A stretch of DNA of 64,000 nucleotides from Sphingobacterium sp. UT-1RO-CII-1 (GCF_026711005.1 NZ_JAPPVJ010000005.1:399167-463166); one strand, 5' to 3'; positions 45,929-57,309 are shown, counted from the first letter of the stretch. Numbers and translations are program-made. The notes: generated from the letters alone by a model not told the origin.

Positions 45929-47404
45929 TTATAACAGCGGAGCCAATAATCTGCACAAAGAATCTACCCCTCTTTTCCAAACATTTCTCTTTTTCCACTC
46001 AACTAAGGTCATTAGCTCACTATCACGTTTATCCTGCTCAAATTGCGCCTCCATCTGTGCACATAAATCTTCATCCGCAATAATAGCCGCGATTTCAAAA
46101 TTGATATAAAAACTGCGAATATCAAGATTGACAGTACCAATATAGGATACCTTCCCATCTATCGTAAGTGTTTTGGCATGAATAAAACCCTTCTTATAAA
46201 AATAAACCTTTACACCGCGCTGTAACAAAGGCTTAATAAAAGAAAGGCTCGCATGCTGCACAACATAAGAGTCAGAATATTCAGGTAGCATCAATTCTAC
46301 ATCTATTCCTGCCGCTGCTGCAATTTTCAAGGCTGTTGACAACTCATCACTGGGTATATAATAAGGAGTAACCAGACGTATGCTTTTATCTGCTTCACCG
46401 ATCCCGATCAATATAGCTTCCATATTATATGGGCCAACAGATCCTGGATCGCTAGAAACAAAGGAAACATCGGCATTCCCTTTTTTCAGTTGATAAGGCT
46501 TACTGTGCAAGTAGCCTTCTTCCAACTGGAAAGGCTCCCCATCGGTCAGGTTCCACGATTTCCAAAAACTGATCTGCAGCATATTAATAGCCGGGCCTTC
46601 AATGCGTACGGAGGTGTCTCTCCAAAAGACTTGATTTGTCGAAGACGCATCATTAATATAACGGTCTGAAATATTGATCCCACCGATATAACCTATTTCA
46701 CCATCAATTACAGCTATTTTTCTATGATTTCGATAATTACTATTCGCTAACGAGGTGAAAGTAACCGGCATACATTCACTAAAAAAAAACTTTAAATCCT
46801 TTTTCTTTCGTAATACACGAACCAGTGACGAGGAACCGATACTATCCAACAGTAACCTGACAATTACCCCCGATGTAGCCTTTTCTTCTAAAATATCAAG
46901 GACTTGTTCACCGATGTTACCTACTTCAAAAATATAATATTCCAGATGTATAGAATGCTTCGCATTTTTTAAAGACATTATAAAATCAGGAAACTTTTCT
47001 TCACCATTCGTTAATAACTTTACATAGTTACCAACCGTGGGAGACGAAAGTCTTTCATTCTTTAAAAAAGTAAATACACGTGCTAAATTACCGATACGTT
47101 CACGAATTTGAACCATATCCTTTTTCATATAAGGCTCCAAGTGTTGCCACTCTTTACGCATACGGATATCCTGCATATGGTTGCTTTTTTTTATCCGATT
47201 TACTTTTGAGAATTTTTGACCAAAAAAATAATAAATAAGTAAACCAACGATAGGAAGAAAAACAATAACCATAATCCAGGCCATTGTCTTCGATGGATTC
47301 CTATTTTCAATTAAAATAGTACTGATCACACCTATATACAAAAGAAGAATAGGCAACCAATACCATTCTTTAAAAATATGTAAGAAACTATCAAGTATCT
47401 CCAT
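45929..47404 (-). CDS. cls: Cardiolipin synthase (phospholipase D family)
   Basis: The 491-residue enzyme has two N-terminal membrane helices (about 12-58) and two HKD motifs: NHRKIAVIDGEIGYIGG (first) and HAKTLTIDGKVSYIGTVNLD (second). This duplicated PLD architecture is that of cardiolipin synthase, which joins two phosphatidylglycerol molecules in the inner membrane. It lies upstream of the MG2/plug gene on the same strand with a 66-base gap, so the two may share a transcript. Confidence 0.93.
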   Translation of the reverse strand: MEILDSFLHIFKEWYWLPILLLYIGVISTILIENRNPSKTMAWIMVIVFLPIVGLLIYYFFGQKFSKVNRIKKSNHMQDIRMRKEWQHLEPYMKKDMVQIRERIGNLARVFTFLKNERLSSPTVGNYVKLLTNGEEKFPDFIMSLKNAKHSIHLEYYIFEVGNIGEQVLDILEEKATSGVIVRLLLDSIGSSSLVRVLRKKKDLKFFFSECMPVTFTSLANSNYRNHRKIAVIDGEIGYIGGINISDRYINDASSTNQVFWRDTSVRIEGPAINMLQISFWKSWNLTDGEPFQLEEGYLHSKPYQLKKGNADVSFVSSDPGSVGPYNMEAILIGIGEADKSIRLVTPYYIPSDELSTALKIAAAAGIDVELMLPEYSDSYVVQHASLSFIKPLLQRGVKVYFYKKGFIHAKTLTIDGKVSYIGTVNLDIRSFYINFEIAAIIADEDLCAQMEAQFEQDKRDSELMTLVEWKKRNVWKRGVDSLCRLLAPLL

Positions 47405-47679
47405 AGCTTAACCTTAAAACGCTAAATTTAAGCTTTTAAAACGATCTGCACCACATCAAAAAAAGCATTATTATAATTAACCACAAGAATTTAAAGGAAA
47501 ATATTGTTCTATATAGACCAAAAGCGTACTTTTAGGGCATATTCTACTTTGAAAACAACATGCAGACAACGTTAAGAATTGTTAAAGATTTAACATTTTC
47601 AAGATGGAGTTGTTATTATTGCAACACTATGTAACTAAACCGTTACAGTAAAACAAATCATATAACTCATATATTGGAA

Positions 47680-48849
47680 ATGAAGATGAAGTTGAAAAAA
47701 ATAATATTAAATAGAATTGCTTACTCAGTAATTTTCATATCAGCTGTAGTTTCTATGACAAATTGCAGTAATGGTAATTCCAAAGAAAAAGATACAAATG
47801 CTAATGCCTTAGCCCTGCCTGTCTATACAGTAGATACCAGTGATGCTGTTACAGTTAAAGATTATCTCGGAACGATAGAGGGAAAAGTCAATGTTGAGAT
47901 AAGACCCCAAGTAGAAGGAATTCTTCAGGAAATTTATGTAGATGAGGGCTCCTTTGTAGATAAGGGACAAAATTTATTTAAAATAGATGCTTCAACCTAT
48001 CAGCAATCATTAAATAATGCTGTAGCAGCACAAAATGTTGCTAAAGCTAAGTTAGAAAACGCAAAACTAGAAGTAGATCGATTAAGACCTTTAGTGGATA
48101 ATGACGTCATTTCAGAAGTGCGTTTACGCTCGGCAAAATCAGAATATGATGTAGCCAAAGCCTCACTCGATCAAGCAACAGCTGAAGTTCGAAGCGCCGA
48201 GATAAATAAAGAATACACTATTATTACTGCACCTGTAAGTGGATACATTGGAAGGCTGCCAAAAAGAATAGGCAACTTAGTTAGTAAAGGTGATTCAGAG
48301 CCATTGACTGTGCTATCCGACGTTCAGGAAGTGTATGTTTACTTCTCGATGAACGAATCTGACTTTCTTTACTTTACAAAACAAAAAGCAAAAGAGGACA
48401 GTATTGCAGGATTAAAATACCAACGCAATCAACTAAATTTTCCTGAAGCGACTTTAATACTGGCCGATGGAGAAACCTACCCTAAAAAAGGAAAAGTGGA
48501 TGCCGTCAACGGACAAGTCGACCGTACAACAGGTGCAATTTCATTACGCGCTTCCTTTGTAAACATGGAAAACATGCTTAGAAGTGGTAGTACAGGAACT
48601 TTAAAAATATCAGAAATTAAAAAAGGGGTTATCCAAATCCCACAGATCGCCACAAGCGAGCTACAAGACAGAACTTTTGTATATATTCTTGATAAAGACA
48701 ATAAAGTTGAAAGACGCTCTATAACGATTAAGGGCACGAGTAAAGATAAGTATATCATAGCCTCCGGATTAGACATTGGAGATCGTGTGTTACTATCTGG
48801 ATTAGATAAAATTACAGATGGCTCTGTAGTCAATCCTATCCAACAGTAA
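47680..48849 (+). CDS. RND efflux periplasmic adaptor lipoprotein (AcrA/MexA type)
   Basis: The 389-residue protein is the membrane-fusion part of a tripartite RND pump. It starts with a lipoprotein signal (lipobox SMTNC, C29) and then has the lipoyl/barrel-sandwich halves (VEGILQEIYVDEGSFVDKGQ and the ITAPVSGYIGRLPKRIGNLV half) and a helical hairpin between. The ATG at 47680 is preferred over a TTG just upstream. It is the first gene of a three-gene operon with the RND permease and the outer-membrane factor. No regulator gene is adjacent. Confidence 0.92.
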   Translation: MKMKLKKIILNRIAYSVIFISAVVSMTNCSNGNSKEKDTNANALALPVYTVDTSDAVTVKDYLGTIEGKVNVEIRPQVEGILQEIYVDEGSFVDKGQNLFKIDASTYQQSLNNAVAAQNVAKAKLENAKLEVDRLRPLVDNDVISEVRLRSAKSEYDVAKASLDQATAEVRSAEINKEYTIITAPVSGYIGRLPKRIGNLVSKGDSEPLTVLSDVQEVYVYFSMNESDFLYFTKQKAKEDSIAGLKYQRNQLNFPEATLILADGETYPKKGKVDAVNGQVDRTTGAISLRASFVNMENMLRSGSTGTLKISEIKKGVIQIPQIATSELQDRTFVYILDKDNKVERRSITIKGTSKDKYIIASGLDIGDRVLLSGLDKITDGSVVNPIQQ

Positions 48850-48927
48850 AAAGCTATAATCTTTACACATCAGCGCCCTTTCCTTCTGTAGGGAAAAGGT
48901 CAATTTTTATTTTATCAACCTGCTACT

Positions 48928-51900
48928 ATGTTAAAAACATTTGTAAATAGACCCGTATTAGCTACTGTAGTATCATTAGTCTTAGTGATATTAGGCTTAG
49001 TCGGCTTAGAAACCTTGCCTATCAGTAGATTCCCAGAAATAGCTCCGCCTAGTGTCGTAGTTTCTTTAAGCTACCCGGGAGCAAACTCTGAAACTGTTGC
49101 CGAAAGTGTGCTCCTCCCTGTAGAAGAAGCAATTAATGGTGTAGAAGATATGACCTATATTAAATCTTCAGCGACCAACTCGGGATCAGGTTCGGTACAG
49201 GTATTCTTTAAAACCGGCACAAACCCAGACATTGCCTCTGTAAACGTACAAACCAGAATATCGAAAGCAATAAGTAATATCCCCTCAGAAGTAAACGAAA
49301 ATGGTATCAGCGTACAGCCAAGACAAAGTGGTGCTATAATGACCATCAACCTGTATTCTGACCATAAAGACTCCATATACGACGAAACATTCTTACAAGC
49401 TTACGCACAGATCAACATGATACGGCCCCTACTTCGTGTCGATGGCGTAGCACAGGTTTCACGTATAGGCGCACGGGATTATTCGATGCGTGTATGGCTT
49501 AACCCTGAAAAACTAGCCGTTTACAACTTAGTACCACAAGATATTACTAAAGCATTAAGCGATCAGAACTTCGAAATCGCACCGGGTAAATTCGGTGAAA
49601 CATCAGATGAAGTCTTTGAAACCGTTATTAAACATAAAGGGCGTTTCTCCAAACCTGAGGAGTTTGAAAATATGGTCATCAAGACCAACAAAGACGGTTC
49701 CGTACTTTACTTAAAAGATATAGCACGCATAGAGTTTGGAGCGACCAACTTAGGAAGTGACAATAAAGTAAACGGATTTCCAGGACTAACGCTTAACATT
49801 ACACAAACCAGTGGCTCCAATGCCCATGCCATTGACATGGAGGTCCGCAAAGTATTAGAAGATGTTTCAAAGGCTTTCCCTAAAGGAATGCATTATGAAA
49901 TTTCATATAGTGTGCGCGACCAGATTGATGAGTCTATCAACCAAGTAAAAAGCACCTTATTTGAAGCTTTTATATTTGTATTTATAATTGTATTCATTTT
50001 CTTACAAGATTTTAGATCGACGATTATACCCGTCATTGCGATTCCCGTATCGTTAATAGGTACATTCTTTTTCTTAAGTCTTTTTGGCTTCTCTCTCAAC
50101 GTGCTTACCATGTTTGCACTAGTATTGGCCATAGGTATAGTTGTTGACGATGCCATTGTCGTGGTAGAAGCCATACACCAAAAAATGCATGAAACAGGCT
50201 TAAAAGCAAAAGCAGCGACCCTGCAAACCATGTCAGAAATTACAGGAGCCATCCTATCCATCACCATGATTATGGCAGCTGTTTTTCTACCCGTAGGTTT
50301 TATGGAGGGACCGGCAGGTATATTCTATAGACAATTTGCTTATACCTTAGCAACAGCCATTTTAATATCTGCTGTAAATGCACTGACTTTAAGCCCTGCA
50401 TTATGTGCTTTACTCCTCAAACCCGTCAACCCGGAAGAAGTGAAAAACGAGGAGAAAATGAACACATTCAATAAGTATAAGACCCGTTTTTTTACTGCTT
50501 TTAATGTTTCATTCGATAGGTTCACAGACAAATACATAAAAGGTGTAAAATACTTAGCAACACATAAAATGGTAGCCTGGGGAGGCTTGGCTATCGTTAC
50601 ATTAATAGGTGGCTTTTTATTAATGAAAACACCAAGAAGCTTTATCCCTACCGAAGACGATAGTTTTGTAACCTATTCCTTAACAATGCCTCCTGGAGCA
50701 TCACTTTCAAGGACTACAGCTGTCTTGAGAAAAGCAGATAGTATATTAAAAAGAAGGGATGATATAGAAGGAATGACAACTGTATCTGGGTTTAATGCAT
50801 TAGATGGTGGGACAAGCCCCGCATTTGCAGCTGGATACATAAATATGACACCGCATAAACAGCGTAAATCTATTAAAACGATTGATGCTTTTATGGATAC
50901 AATCCGAAAAGATTTATCACAGATCAACGAAGCAAGTTTTCAGGTCTTTCCAAGACCAACCATTCAAGGATTTGGAGACTTTGCAGGTATAGAGTTAGTA
51001 CTACAAGACCGCCTTGGTGGAGATATTAGAGATTTTGATGTGCTGGCAGATAGTTTTATAAATGAAATAAATAAATTGCCAGAAATCAGTAATGCATATA
51101 CTTCCTTTAAGTCAAACTTCCCTCAATACGAAGCAGATATTGATGTAGTCAAAGCTAAAAGTATGGGCGTAGACATTAAGGAGATGATGAATACCATCCG
51201 CATGTATTTTGCACGTGTAAATGCTGGAGACTTTAATAGATTTGGCCGTACGTACCGCGTGTATATGCAGTCTGATTTTGATTTCAGAACGGATCCAGAG
51301 TCCTTAAATTCCATTTACGTACGTAACAAAGATGGCGCAATGGTTCCTGTCGGGACATTGATGACTTTAAAAAAGGTAGTAGGTCCAGAAACGATTTCGA
51401 GGTATAATCTATACAATGCGATAACTGTAAATGCAACTCCATCCAGCGGCTACAGTACCGGTGATGCCATGGCAGCTATTGAACAACTAGCAGAGGAAAA
51501 GCTACCCGGCAACTACGGCTATGAATGGACAGGTATGTCCTACGAAGAAAGTAAAGCAGGCGGACAGACCATTCTGATCTTTGGTCTAAGCTTCCTATTT
51601 ATTTACTTTTTATTAGCGGCCCAATATGAAAGCTATATTTTGCCATGGGCGGTTCTATTATCCGTTCCCGTAGGCTTAATAGGTGTTTTCGCCACCGTAT
51701 TATTAGTAGGCCTACAAAACAACATTTACGTGCAGGTCGGTTTGATCATGTTGATCGGCTTACTCGCTAAAAATGCTATTCTAATTGTAGAATTTGCTGT
51801 GCAGCAAAGGCAAAAAGGTCTTAGTATAGTAGACGCAGCCATTATGGGAGCCAAACTAAGATTAAGACCCATACTGATGACTTCCCTAGCATTTGTAGCT

Positions 51901-52083
51901 GGTTTAGTTCCTTTAATGTGGTCAGTTGGCCCCTCTGCAATAGGCAACCACTCTATAAGTTTTAGTGCCGCAGGAGGAATGTTATCAGGCGTAATATTTG
52001 GTATTTTCATCATCCCAATACTATTCATAGCCTTCAAAACATTAGATGAAAAAGTTAGGAGTAAATTTAAATCGGAGGAGTAA
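48928..52083 (+). CDS. RND multidrug efflux permease (AcrB/HAE-1 type)
   Basis: The 1051-residue inner-membrane protein has the HAE-1 RND layout of 12 membrane helices and two large periplasmic loops. Visible are the N-terminal [15 protein letters not shown], the conserved [11 protein letters not shown], the proton-relay helix segment [13 protein letters not shown] with the Asp pair, and the C-terminal [11 protein letters not shown]. It exports drugs or other hydrophobic compounds with proton antiport. Substrate range cannot be read. It lies 78 bases after the adaptor and 3 bases before the outer-membrane factor. Confidence 0.96.
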   Translation: MLKTFVNRPVLATVVSLVLVILGLVGLETLPISRFPEIAPPSVVVSLSYPGANSETVAESVLLPVEEAINGVEDMTYIKSSATNSGSGSVQVFFKTGTNPDIASVNVQTRISKAISNIPSEVNENGISVQPRQSGAIMTINLYSDHKDSIYDETFLQAYAQINMIRPLLRVDGVAQVSRIGARDYSMRVWLNPEKLAVYNLVPQDITKALSDQNFEIAPGKFGETSDEVFETVIKHKGRFSKPEEFENMVIKTNKDGSVLYLKDIARIEFGATNLGSDNKVNGFPGLTLNITQTSGSNAHAIDMEVRKVLEDVSKAFPKGMHYEISYSVRDQIDESINQVKSTLFEAFIFVFIIVFIFLQDFRSTIIPVIAIPVSLIGTFFFLSLFGFSLNVLTMFALVLAIGIVVDDAIVVVEAIHQKMHETGLKAKAATLQTMSEITGAILSITMIMAAVFLPVGFMEGPAGIFYRQFAYTLATAILISAVNALTLSPALCALLLKPVNPEEVKNEEKMNTFNKYKTRFFTAFNVSFDRFTDKYIKGVKYLATHKMVAWGGLAIVTLIGGFLLMKTPRSFIPTEDDSFVTYSLTMPPGASLSRTTAVLRKADSILKRRDDIEGMTTVSGFNALDGGTSPAFAAGYINMTPHKQRKSIKTIDAFMDTIRKDLSQINEASFQVFPRPTIQGFGDFAGIELVLQDRLGGDIRDFDVLADSFINEINKLPEISNAYTSFKSNFPQYEADIDVVKAKSMGVDIKEMMNTIRMYFARVNAGDFNRFGRTYRVYMQSDFDFRTDPESLNSIYVRNKDGAMVPVGTLMTLKKVVGPETISRYNLYNAITVNATPSSGYSTGDAMAAIEQLAEEKLPGNYGYEWTGMSYEESKAGGQTILIFGLSFLFIYFLLAAQYESYILPWAVLLSVPVGLIGVFATVLLVGLQNNIYVQVGLIMLIGLLAKNAILIVEFAVQQRQKGLSIVDAAIMGAKLRLRPILMTSLAFVAGLVPLMWSVGPSAIGNHSISFSAAGGMLSGVIFGIFIIPILFIAFKTLDEKVRSKFKSEE

Positions 52084-52086
52084 GAC

Positions 52087-53553
52087 ATGAAATATACAAT
52101 AATTAAAAATATCTTTATTACCCTCACTATTCTTTTAAGTTTAGCGGGGTGTAAAGTAGGTAAAAAATACAGTCAGCCCAACTTATATCTTCCCAACGAT
52201 TTTAGAGGAGATACCTTAACGGTAAACCAAGACACCATTGTATTTGGAAACATAGCTTGGCGCGACTTTTTTAAAGACGAAAAACTAATAGCACTCATTG
52301 ATAGCGGACTGGCGAATAATTATGATATGCGGACTGCAATTAAAAATATTGAAATCGCGAATCGTTACTTACTTCAGAACAAACTGGAATATCTTCCTTC
52401 AGTCGACGTAAATATCGCATCAGTAACCAAGCAATACCGCTCAAAGAACTATTATAGTACACCATCCTCAAAATGGTATGCACACAAGGGAAAAGAAGCT
52501 CCTGATAACTTCTTCAACAGTCAGTCGCAATTTTCGACCGATCTAGGCTTCAGTTGGGAACTCGATATTTGGGGCCGTATTGCCAATCAAAAGGATCAAT
52601 TACAAGCTGATTTTTTAAATACATACGAGACTCGAAATGCAATACAAACCAGACTCATTGCAGATATAGCACATGGCTATTTTAACCTCATGATGCTCGA
52701 CGCTCAAATTGAAGTAGCTAAACGAAATCTCCGCCTCAATGACAGCACACTGCACATGATACAATTACAGTTTGATGCAGGCGAAATTACGGCTCTAGCT
52801 ATACAGCAAACTGAATCTCAACGTCTTCTAGCAGCCTCACTTATTCCTGAGTTAGAAAAAGAGATCGCTGTACAAGAGAACTCCCTAAGTGCATTAATCG
52901 GTGAAATGCCGGACGCTATAACACGTGGTTCACATATTGAAAATATGATGGATACAGAAGCTGCTATAAATCTAGGAAGTCCTTTAGAGATCGTGAGAAA
53001 CAGACCCGATATCAAGTCTGCGGAATTTTCACTTATCAGTGCAAATGCACAAATGAATATCAATCAAATTATGCGATATCCACAGCTATCTTTAGGGGCT
53101 GTTTTGGGAGTAAACTCAATGTTACCCAAAAATTGGTTTAATATCCCAGGTTCCTTACTTGGTAATTTCACAGCAGGACTGACAGGCCCCGTTTTTGACA
53201 AAGGTCGCTTAAAAAGAGATTATGAGATCGCAAAAATTGAAAGGGAAAAAGCAGAGCTCGCCTTACAAAAAACAGTAATGGAAGCTGTCAGTGAAGTATC
53301 AAATACTGTGATTATTGTCGAAAAACAAAAAGAGCAGATGGAGCTGGCTAAAAAGAGGGTTGAAAACTCTGAACTGGCAGTCAAAAACGCTTCACTGCTG
53401 TTCAAAGGAGGTTATGCCACTTATCTTGAAGTAATAACAGCTCAAAGTAATGCATTAACAAGTGAATTGGATTTAGTAGATATTCAACAAAAACAGTTAA
53501 ATGCTTTTGTTGATCTTTACCGCTCTTTAGGTGGAGGTTGGAATAATAAATAA
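52087..53553 (+). CDS. RND efflux outer-membrane lipoprotein (NodT/TolC family)
   Basis: The 488-residue protein has a lipoprotein signal (LAGC, C22) and the two repeats of the outer-membrane-factor family: a first helical/strand repeat containing LGFSWELDIWGRIANQ and a second containing GLTGPVFDKGRLK. It forms the trimeric channel of the pump with the two genes before it. Its start lies three bases after the permease stop, showing tight coupling. Confidence 0.93.
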   Translation: MKYTIIKNIFITLTILLSLAGCKVGKKYSQPNLYLPNDFRGDTLTVNQDTIVFGNIAWRDFFKDEKLIALIDSGLANNYDMRTAIKNIEIANRYLLQNKLEYLPSVDVNIASVTKQYRSKNYYSTPSSKWYAHKGKEAPDNFFNSQSQFSTDLGFSWELDIWGRIANQKDQLQADFLNTYETRNAIQTRLIADIAHGYFNLMMLDAQIEVAKRNLRLNDSTLHMIQLQFDAGEITALAIQQTESQRLLAASLIPELEKEIAVQENSLSALIGEMPDAITRGSHIENMMDTEAAINLGSPLEIVRNRPDIKSAEFSLISANAQMNINQIMRYPQLSLGAVLGVNSMLPKNWFNIPGSLLGNFTAGLTGPVFDKGRLKRDYEIAKIEREKAELALQKTVMEAVSEVSNTVIIVEKQKEQMELAKKRVENSELAVKNASLLFKGGYATYLEVITAQSNALTSELDLVDIQQKQLNAFVDLYRSLGGGWNNK

Positions 53554-53561
53554 AAAGTTAA

Positions 53562-53591
53562 AGCAACAATCTTCCTTTGAAGGTTGTTGCT
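53562..53591. terminator. Terminator between the efflux operon and the cco operon
   Basis: AGCAACAATCTTC and GAAGGTTGTTGCT pair over 13 positions with one wobble around a 4-base loop; a T run follows on the + strand. It serves both convergent operons. Confidence 0.8.
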
Positions 53592-53594
53592 CTT

Positions 53595-54287
53595 TTAAGC
53601 ACAGTTCATTGCGCCTTCCACGTTCAGTAATGGACTTAAATAGGGAATATCTAGATTAGCTCCACGTAAAATAAACCAAGCTCCCATCAGTAAATATAAT
53701 ATTGGAATAAACTTAGAAAAGCCTCGTTTAAACATCAGTTTAGGAAAGCTCCCGGCAAAAGAAAACACCAATAATAAAGGCAAAGTACCTAAACCAAAAA
53801 AGATCATAAAGAAAAAGCTATTCGCAATAGAGTCTGCATTCATCGCCGAAGCAATAGCCATATATACCATACCACAAGGAAGGATACCATTCAAAATCCC
53901 CGCTATAAAAGAACCGCCAGGTCTATATAACCATTTCCCCATCATTTTAGCAAAAGGCTGTATAGCTTTCGTTTGAAATTCAGCAAAGGCTTTAGATTGC
54001 TTCCCAAATAACTGAAAGCAACCAATTGCAAATAAAATTAAGCCCACAAACAAACTAAAATATTGCTGCCATCCCTGAATAATTGCAATATTCCCAAACA
54101 AACCTAAAATAACACCAAGAAAACCATAGGTTAATATACGCCCTATTTGATAGAGCAATTTACGAAAAGCGCTCGCCCAGCTGAATGAATGGTTACCATT
54201 AATAGCCACTAATAAAGGACCGCACATTACTGCACAATGTACACTACCGAACAGCCCCATAAAAAATGCCAAATAGTGATATGTCAT
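53595..54287 (-). CDS. TauE/SafE-family membrane protein of the cbb3 oxidase cluster
   Basis: The 230-residue protein has about six membrane helices and the paired segments HCAVMCGP (near 17-24) and LPCGMVY. These cysteine-containing motifs resemble those of thiol/metal-handling membrane proteins. It is the last gene of the cco operon, starting two bases after fixH, where related genes are found in this phylum. A role in maturing the oxidase, for example copper or thiol handling, is inferred from position. A generic sulfite exporter label is the database alternative. Confidence 0.8.
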   Translation of the reverse strand: MTYHYLAFFMGLFGSVHCAVMCGPLLVAINGNHSFSWASAFRKLLYQIGRILTYGFLGVILGLFGNIAIIQGWQQYFSLFVGLILFAIGCFQLFGKQSKAFAEFQTKAIQPFAKMMGKWLYRPGGSFIAGILNGILPCGMVYMAIASAMNADSIANSFFFMIFFGLGTLPLLLVFSFAGSFPKLMFKRGFSKFIPILYLLMGAWFILRGANLDIPYLSPLLNVEGAMNCA

Positions 54288-54289
54288 TT

Positions 54290-54712
54290 TTATAAAAACA
54301 CTGGATGACTAGATATATATGCCTTCCCATCCCCAACCCAGTCGATCTCTAAGCTCCAACTACCTTTTACATAATCATCAATAGGCAATAAATAAGTAGC
54401 CGTCTTAGTCTCAAACAAAACCGACTTATCTAAACTTCCATTCGAAGGACGTTTAAAATTTAATTTACCTTTATTTCCTACCTGTTTAAAAGTTATTATA
54501 AGCGTATCTACTCCTACTTTCACCACCGGTTTAGCATTGTCATTCACTAAGTTTTGCTTTTTAACATAAACTTCATCATAGCTCAGGCTTTTCTCATAAT
54601 AGTCCTTATCCACCAATGAGTCTGTATCTTTGCTTACCATGTAAATCCCCAGACTCACAATAAAAACAATAAAAGCAGCAAGCCCTATAACAATCTTCAA
54701 TCCCCAATTCAT
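54290..54712 (-). CDS. FixH/CcoH-like cbb3 oxidase assembly protein
   Basis: The 140-residue protein has one N-terminal membrane helix (about 4-26) and the FixH pattern KDYYEKSLSYDEVYVKKQNL just after it, followed by a beta-rich periplasmic domain. FixH/CcoH helps assemble cbb3-type cytochrome oxidase. It lies between ccoG (six bases) and the TauE/SafE gene (two bases). Confidence 0.85.
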   Translation of the reverse strand: MNWGLKIVIGLAAFIVFIVSLGIYMVSKDTDSLVDKDYYEKSLSYDEVYVKKQNLVNDNAKPVVKVGVDTLIITFKQVGNKGKLNFKRPSNGSLDKSVLFETKTATYLLPIDDYVKGSWSLEIDWVGDGKAYISSHPVFL

Positions 54713-54718
54713 AAAAAA

Positions 54719-56110
54719 TTATTTTGAGTCCGGAGGTGCAATAAACGTTGTTTTTAATGTTTCAATCACTTTTCCATCCGAAACAACATTTACCTTGACA
54801 TCCTGTTTATATTTCTCAACATTCACCCGATCCGTTAGCATAAAAAAGCTCAGGGTAGCATGTCCCTCCCTCTTAAGCATATGAATATCATTGACCATCT
54901 TTATCTTCATACGATCATCCGTAGGCTCAATAACAAAGTTCATTTCTTTATTCGCTTTATTGATAAGCTCAAGTGTATACAAATTACTCACTGTACCATC
55001 CTCATGCAATTGATAGGTACTCCCTTTAGCCCGCAATAAACGCCCCCCAATATCTGTGCGACTAAAAATCATGGCAACAAAAACGCTCATCAACCCTAAA
55101 AGTACAATAGAATAAGCAATAGCCCGCACATTTTTCTTCTTAAAGTTTTTATTGTCCACAATTTGCCCCATCGAGTAAAAACCAATCAACCGTTTAGGCT
55201 TATTAATTTTCACCATTACTTCATCGCAGGCATCAATACAAGCCGTACAACTCACACACTCCATTTGCAAACCATCGCGGATATCGATCCCTGTTGGACA
55301 AACCTGCACACATAATTTACAGTCTATGCAATCACCAAGAACCTGTGTTTCACCCTTTCTTAGCTTACCACGAGGTTCGCCACGATTAACATCATAAGCC
55401 ACAGTGACACTTTGGTCATCCATAAGCACACCTTGCAAACGGCCGTAAGGACATATAGTTGTACAAACATATTCGCGTACATGCGCAAATACACCATAAA
55501 AAACAAAACTGAATAAAAGTATAGCAATAAAGCCAACGATGTGCGCATCAAGCGGATCACTTACAATTTTATACAGCTCATCAACCCCGATAATATACGC
55601 TAAGAAAATATTGGAAATCAAAAAAGAAATAGCGTAAAATATACTATGCTTAAGCAGTTTTTTCCACGCTCTTTTATCAGAGTCCGGACCTTCATTTAAC
55701 TTCTTCTGCTGTATCCAATCTCCTTCAATAAGATACTCAATACGCCTAAAAATAAGTTCCATAAAGACCGTCTGAGGGCAGGTCCACCCACACCATATGC
55801 GACCAAAAACAGTCGTAAACAGCACTACACACACCATCACGATCAACATACCAAAAACAAAAATATGAAGATCTTGAGGGTAAAACATTTGACCGAAAAT
55901 AGAGAATTTACGTTCTAAAATGTTAAACATCAAAAATGGGTTGCCATCTATCTTAATAAATGGCGCACCAAAAAGGAACAGTAACAAAGTGTAACCAACC
56001 CACTGCCTGTAGTTATAAAAAGTTCCTTTAGGCTTCTTTGCGTAGATCCACTTGCGTTTCTCTTTTAGCGGCTTAGGTTTAGTCTCGTTATTTAATGCTA
56101 CTGTTCCCAT
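54719..56110 (-). CDS. ccoG: CcoG-type (FixG/RdxA) ferredoxin membrane protein
   Basis: The 463-residue protein has membrane helices and two 4Fe-4S cluster motifs: CIDCKLCVQVCPTG and then CVSCTACIDACDE. It also has the GRIWCGWTCPQTVFME segment typical of the family. CcoG is needed to deliver copper for cbb3-type oxidase assembly. The C-terminal part has an immunoglobulin-like periplasmic domain. It lies 67 bases downstream of ccoP. Confidence 0.95.
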   Translation of the reverse strand: MGTVALNNETKPKPLKEKRKWIYAKKPKGTFYNYRQWVGYTLLLFLFGAPFIKIDGNPFLMFNILERKFSIFGQMFYPQDLHIFVFGMLIVMVCVVLFTTVFGRIWCGWTCPQTVFMELIFRRIEYLIEGDWIQQKKLNEGPDSDKRAWKKLLKHSIFYAISFLISNIFLAYIIGVDELYKIVSDPLDAHIVGFIAILLFSFVFYGVFAHVREYVCTTICPYGRLQGVLMDDQSVTVAYDVNRGEPRGKLRKGETQVLGDCIDCKLCVQVCPTGIDIRDGLQMECVSCTACIDACDEVMVKINKPKRLIGFYSMGQIVDNKNFKKKNVRAIAYSIVLLGLMSVFVAMIFSRTDIGGRLLRAKGSTYQLHEDGTVSNLYTLELINKANKEMNFVIEPTDDRMKIKMVNDIHMLKREGHATLSFFMLTDRVNVEKYKQDVKVNVVSDGKVIETLKTTFIAPPDSK

Positions 56111-56177
56111 GATAGTTTTATATATAAATTATAGCTTACGCTCTTCTCCTACTTACTCAATTTGCTTCATTCTCACT

Positions 56178-57074
56178 TTAATTTGCAGTTTCCTCTTCAG
56201 CACCGTCCGGTAATGCTTCTTCCGAGTCAGCTCCTGCACCATCTTGATAGACAACTTTTTCTCCCTGCGGTTCTTTAGCATTAGGTGGCGTAGTTCCCCG
56301 CAAGCTCACAATATAGTTACTTACTTCAGCAATCTGTCCTGGTGTTAAAGTCTGCTCCCAAGGCACCATACCTTTATCAGGCACTCCATATTTAACTATA
56401 CGAAATACATCACCGATTTCACCTCCATGTAACCAATAATCATCAACCAGGTTCGGACCGATGCCCCCCTCGCCCAAAGCACCGTGACAAACCACGCAAT
56501 TAGCCACAAATATAGATTTACCTGCTGCAGCCAATGTTCCGGTTTCATCAATCGTAATAGTAGATTCGTCAAATAGATTGGCAGCCTGCGATAAATATTC
56601 CTGCTTAGCCTGTTCAGCCATCGCCATTTCTCGCTCGTATTCCTGCTCCTGATTTAATCCCCAACCAAAAACATGGTAAACAAGCAGATAAACGACACCA
56701 AAAACAACCGTAGAATAAAACAAAGCGTTAAACCATACTGGAATCGGATTATTTAATTCTTTAATTCCATCATACTCATGGTCAATTTCTACATCTTTCT
56801 CCTCTTCGATCGGACGTAGCTCTAAGAACCAATTCCAGAACCCATTCCAGGTGATCTTCTTCTTTTTCTTCTTTTTTTCCTTCTCCTCTTTTGCCAACTC
56901 AGGCATAGTCAAATTGATAATGACTTTTAGCGCCTTTTGAACCACAACTGCAGAAAGCAATAGTGAAATCATAACAACGATTAATGCAATAATAAGGAGA
57001 TCATTGTACAAATTACCTGACCCTAATGTCCATTGTGCCGCTGTTGCACTTGCTGTTAATATTAATATATTCAT
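56178..57074 (-). CDS. ccoP: CcoP, diheme-type subunit with a single heme motif
   Basis: The 298-residue subunit has an N-terminal membrane helix, a charged linker (KKKKKK), a second helix (about 115-137) and one c-type heme site, CVVCH, with the downstream methionine in GMVPWEQTL. Proteobacterial CcoP has two CxxCH sites. Only one is present here; I believe this reduced form occurs in the phylum. It accepts electrons and passes them to the catalytic subunit. The acidic C-terminal tail is unusual. Its start overlaps ccoQ by four bases. Confidence 0.9.
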   Translation of the reverse strand: MNILILTASATAAQWTLGSGNLYNDLLIIALIVVMISLLLSAVVVQKALKVIINLTMPELAKEEKEKKKKKKKITWNGFWNWFLELRPIEEEKDVEIDHEYDGIKELNNPIPVWFNALFYSTVVFGVVYLLVYHVFGWGLNQEQEYEREMAMAEQAKQEYLSQAANLFDESTITIDETGTLAAAGKSIFVANCVVCHGALGEGGIGPNLVDDYWLHGGEIGDVFRIVKYGVPDKGMVPWEQTLTPGQIAEVSNYIVSLRGTTPPNAKEPQGEKVVYQDGAGADSEEALPDGAEEETAN

Positions 57075-57271
57075 AATCCCTCCTTTTGCTCGTTTGGTTC
57101 TTCTTTATTTTCAGCCGGTTTATCAAAAGGAAGATCCTTCATATACTTTATATGATCTTTATTCATCCATATCAACATACAGGCAACAAGGATAAAAAAG
57201 AGAAGAAATATCCATAATGATGCGATTAAATAAATTTCATCGCCATGTAAATTTGTTATTTGCTTAAACAT
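57071..57271 (-). CDS. ccoQ: CcoQ-like small cbb3 oxidase subunit
   Basis: The 66-residue protein has one membrane helix (about 14-34) and a charged tail (DKPAENKEEPNEQKEG). Size, topology and position between ccoNO and ccoP match CcoQ/FixQ, which stabilises the complex. Its stop overlaps the ccoP start by four bases. Confidence 0.8.
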   Translation of the reverse strand: MFKQITNLHGDEIYLIASLWIFLLFFILVACMLIWMNKDHIKYMKDLPFDKPAENKEEPNEQKEGL

Positions 57272-57309
57272 AGTGTTCTACTTTATTCTTATAAAAAAGA
57301 CACAGATCC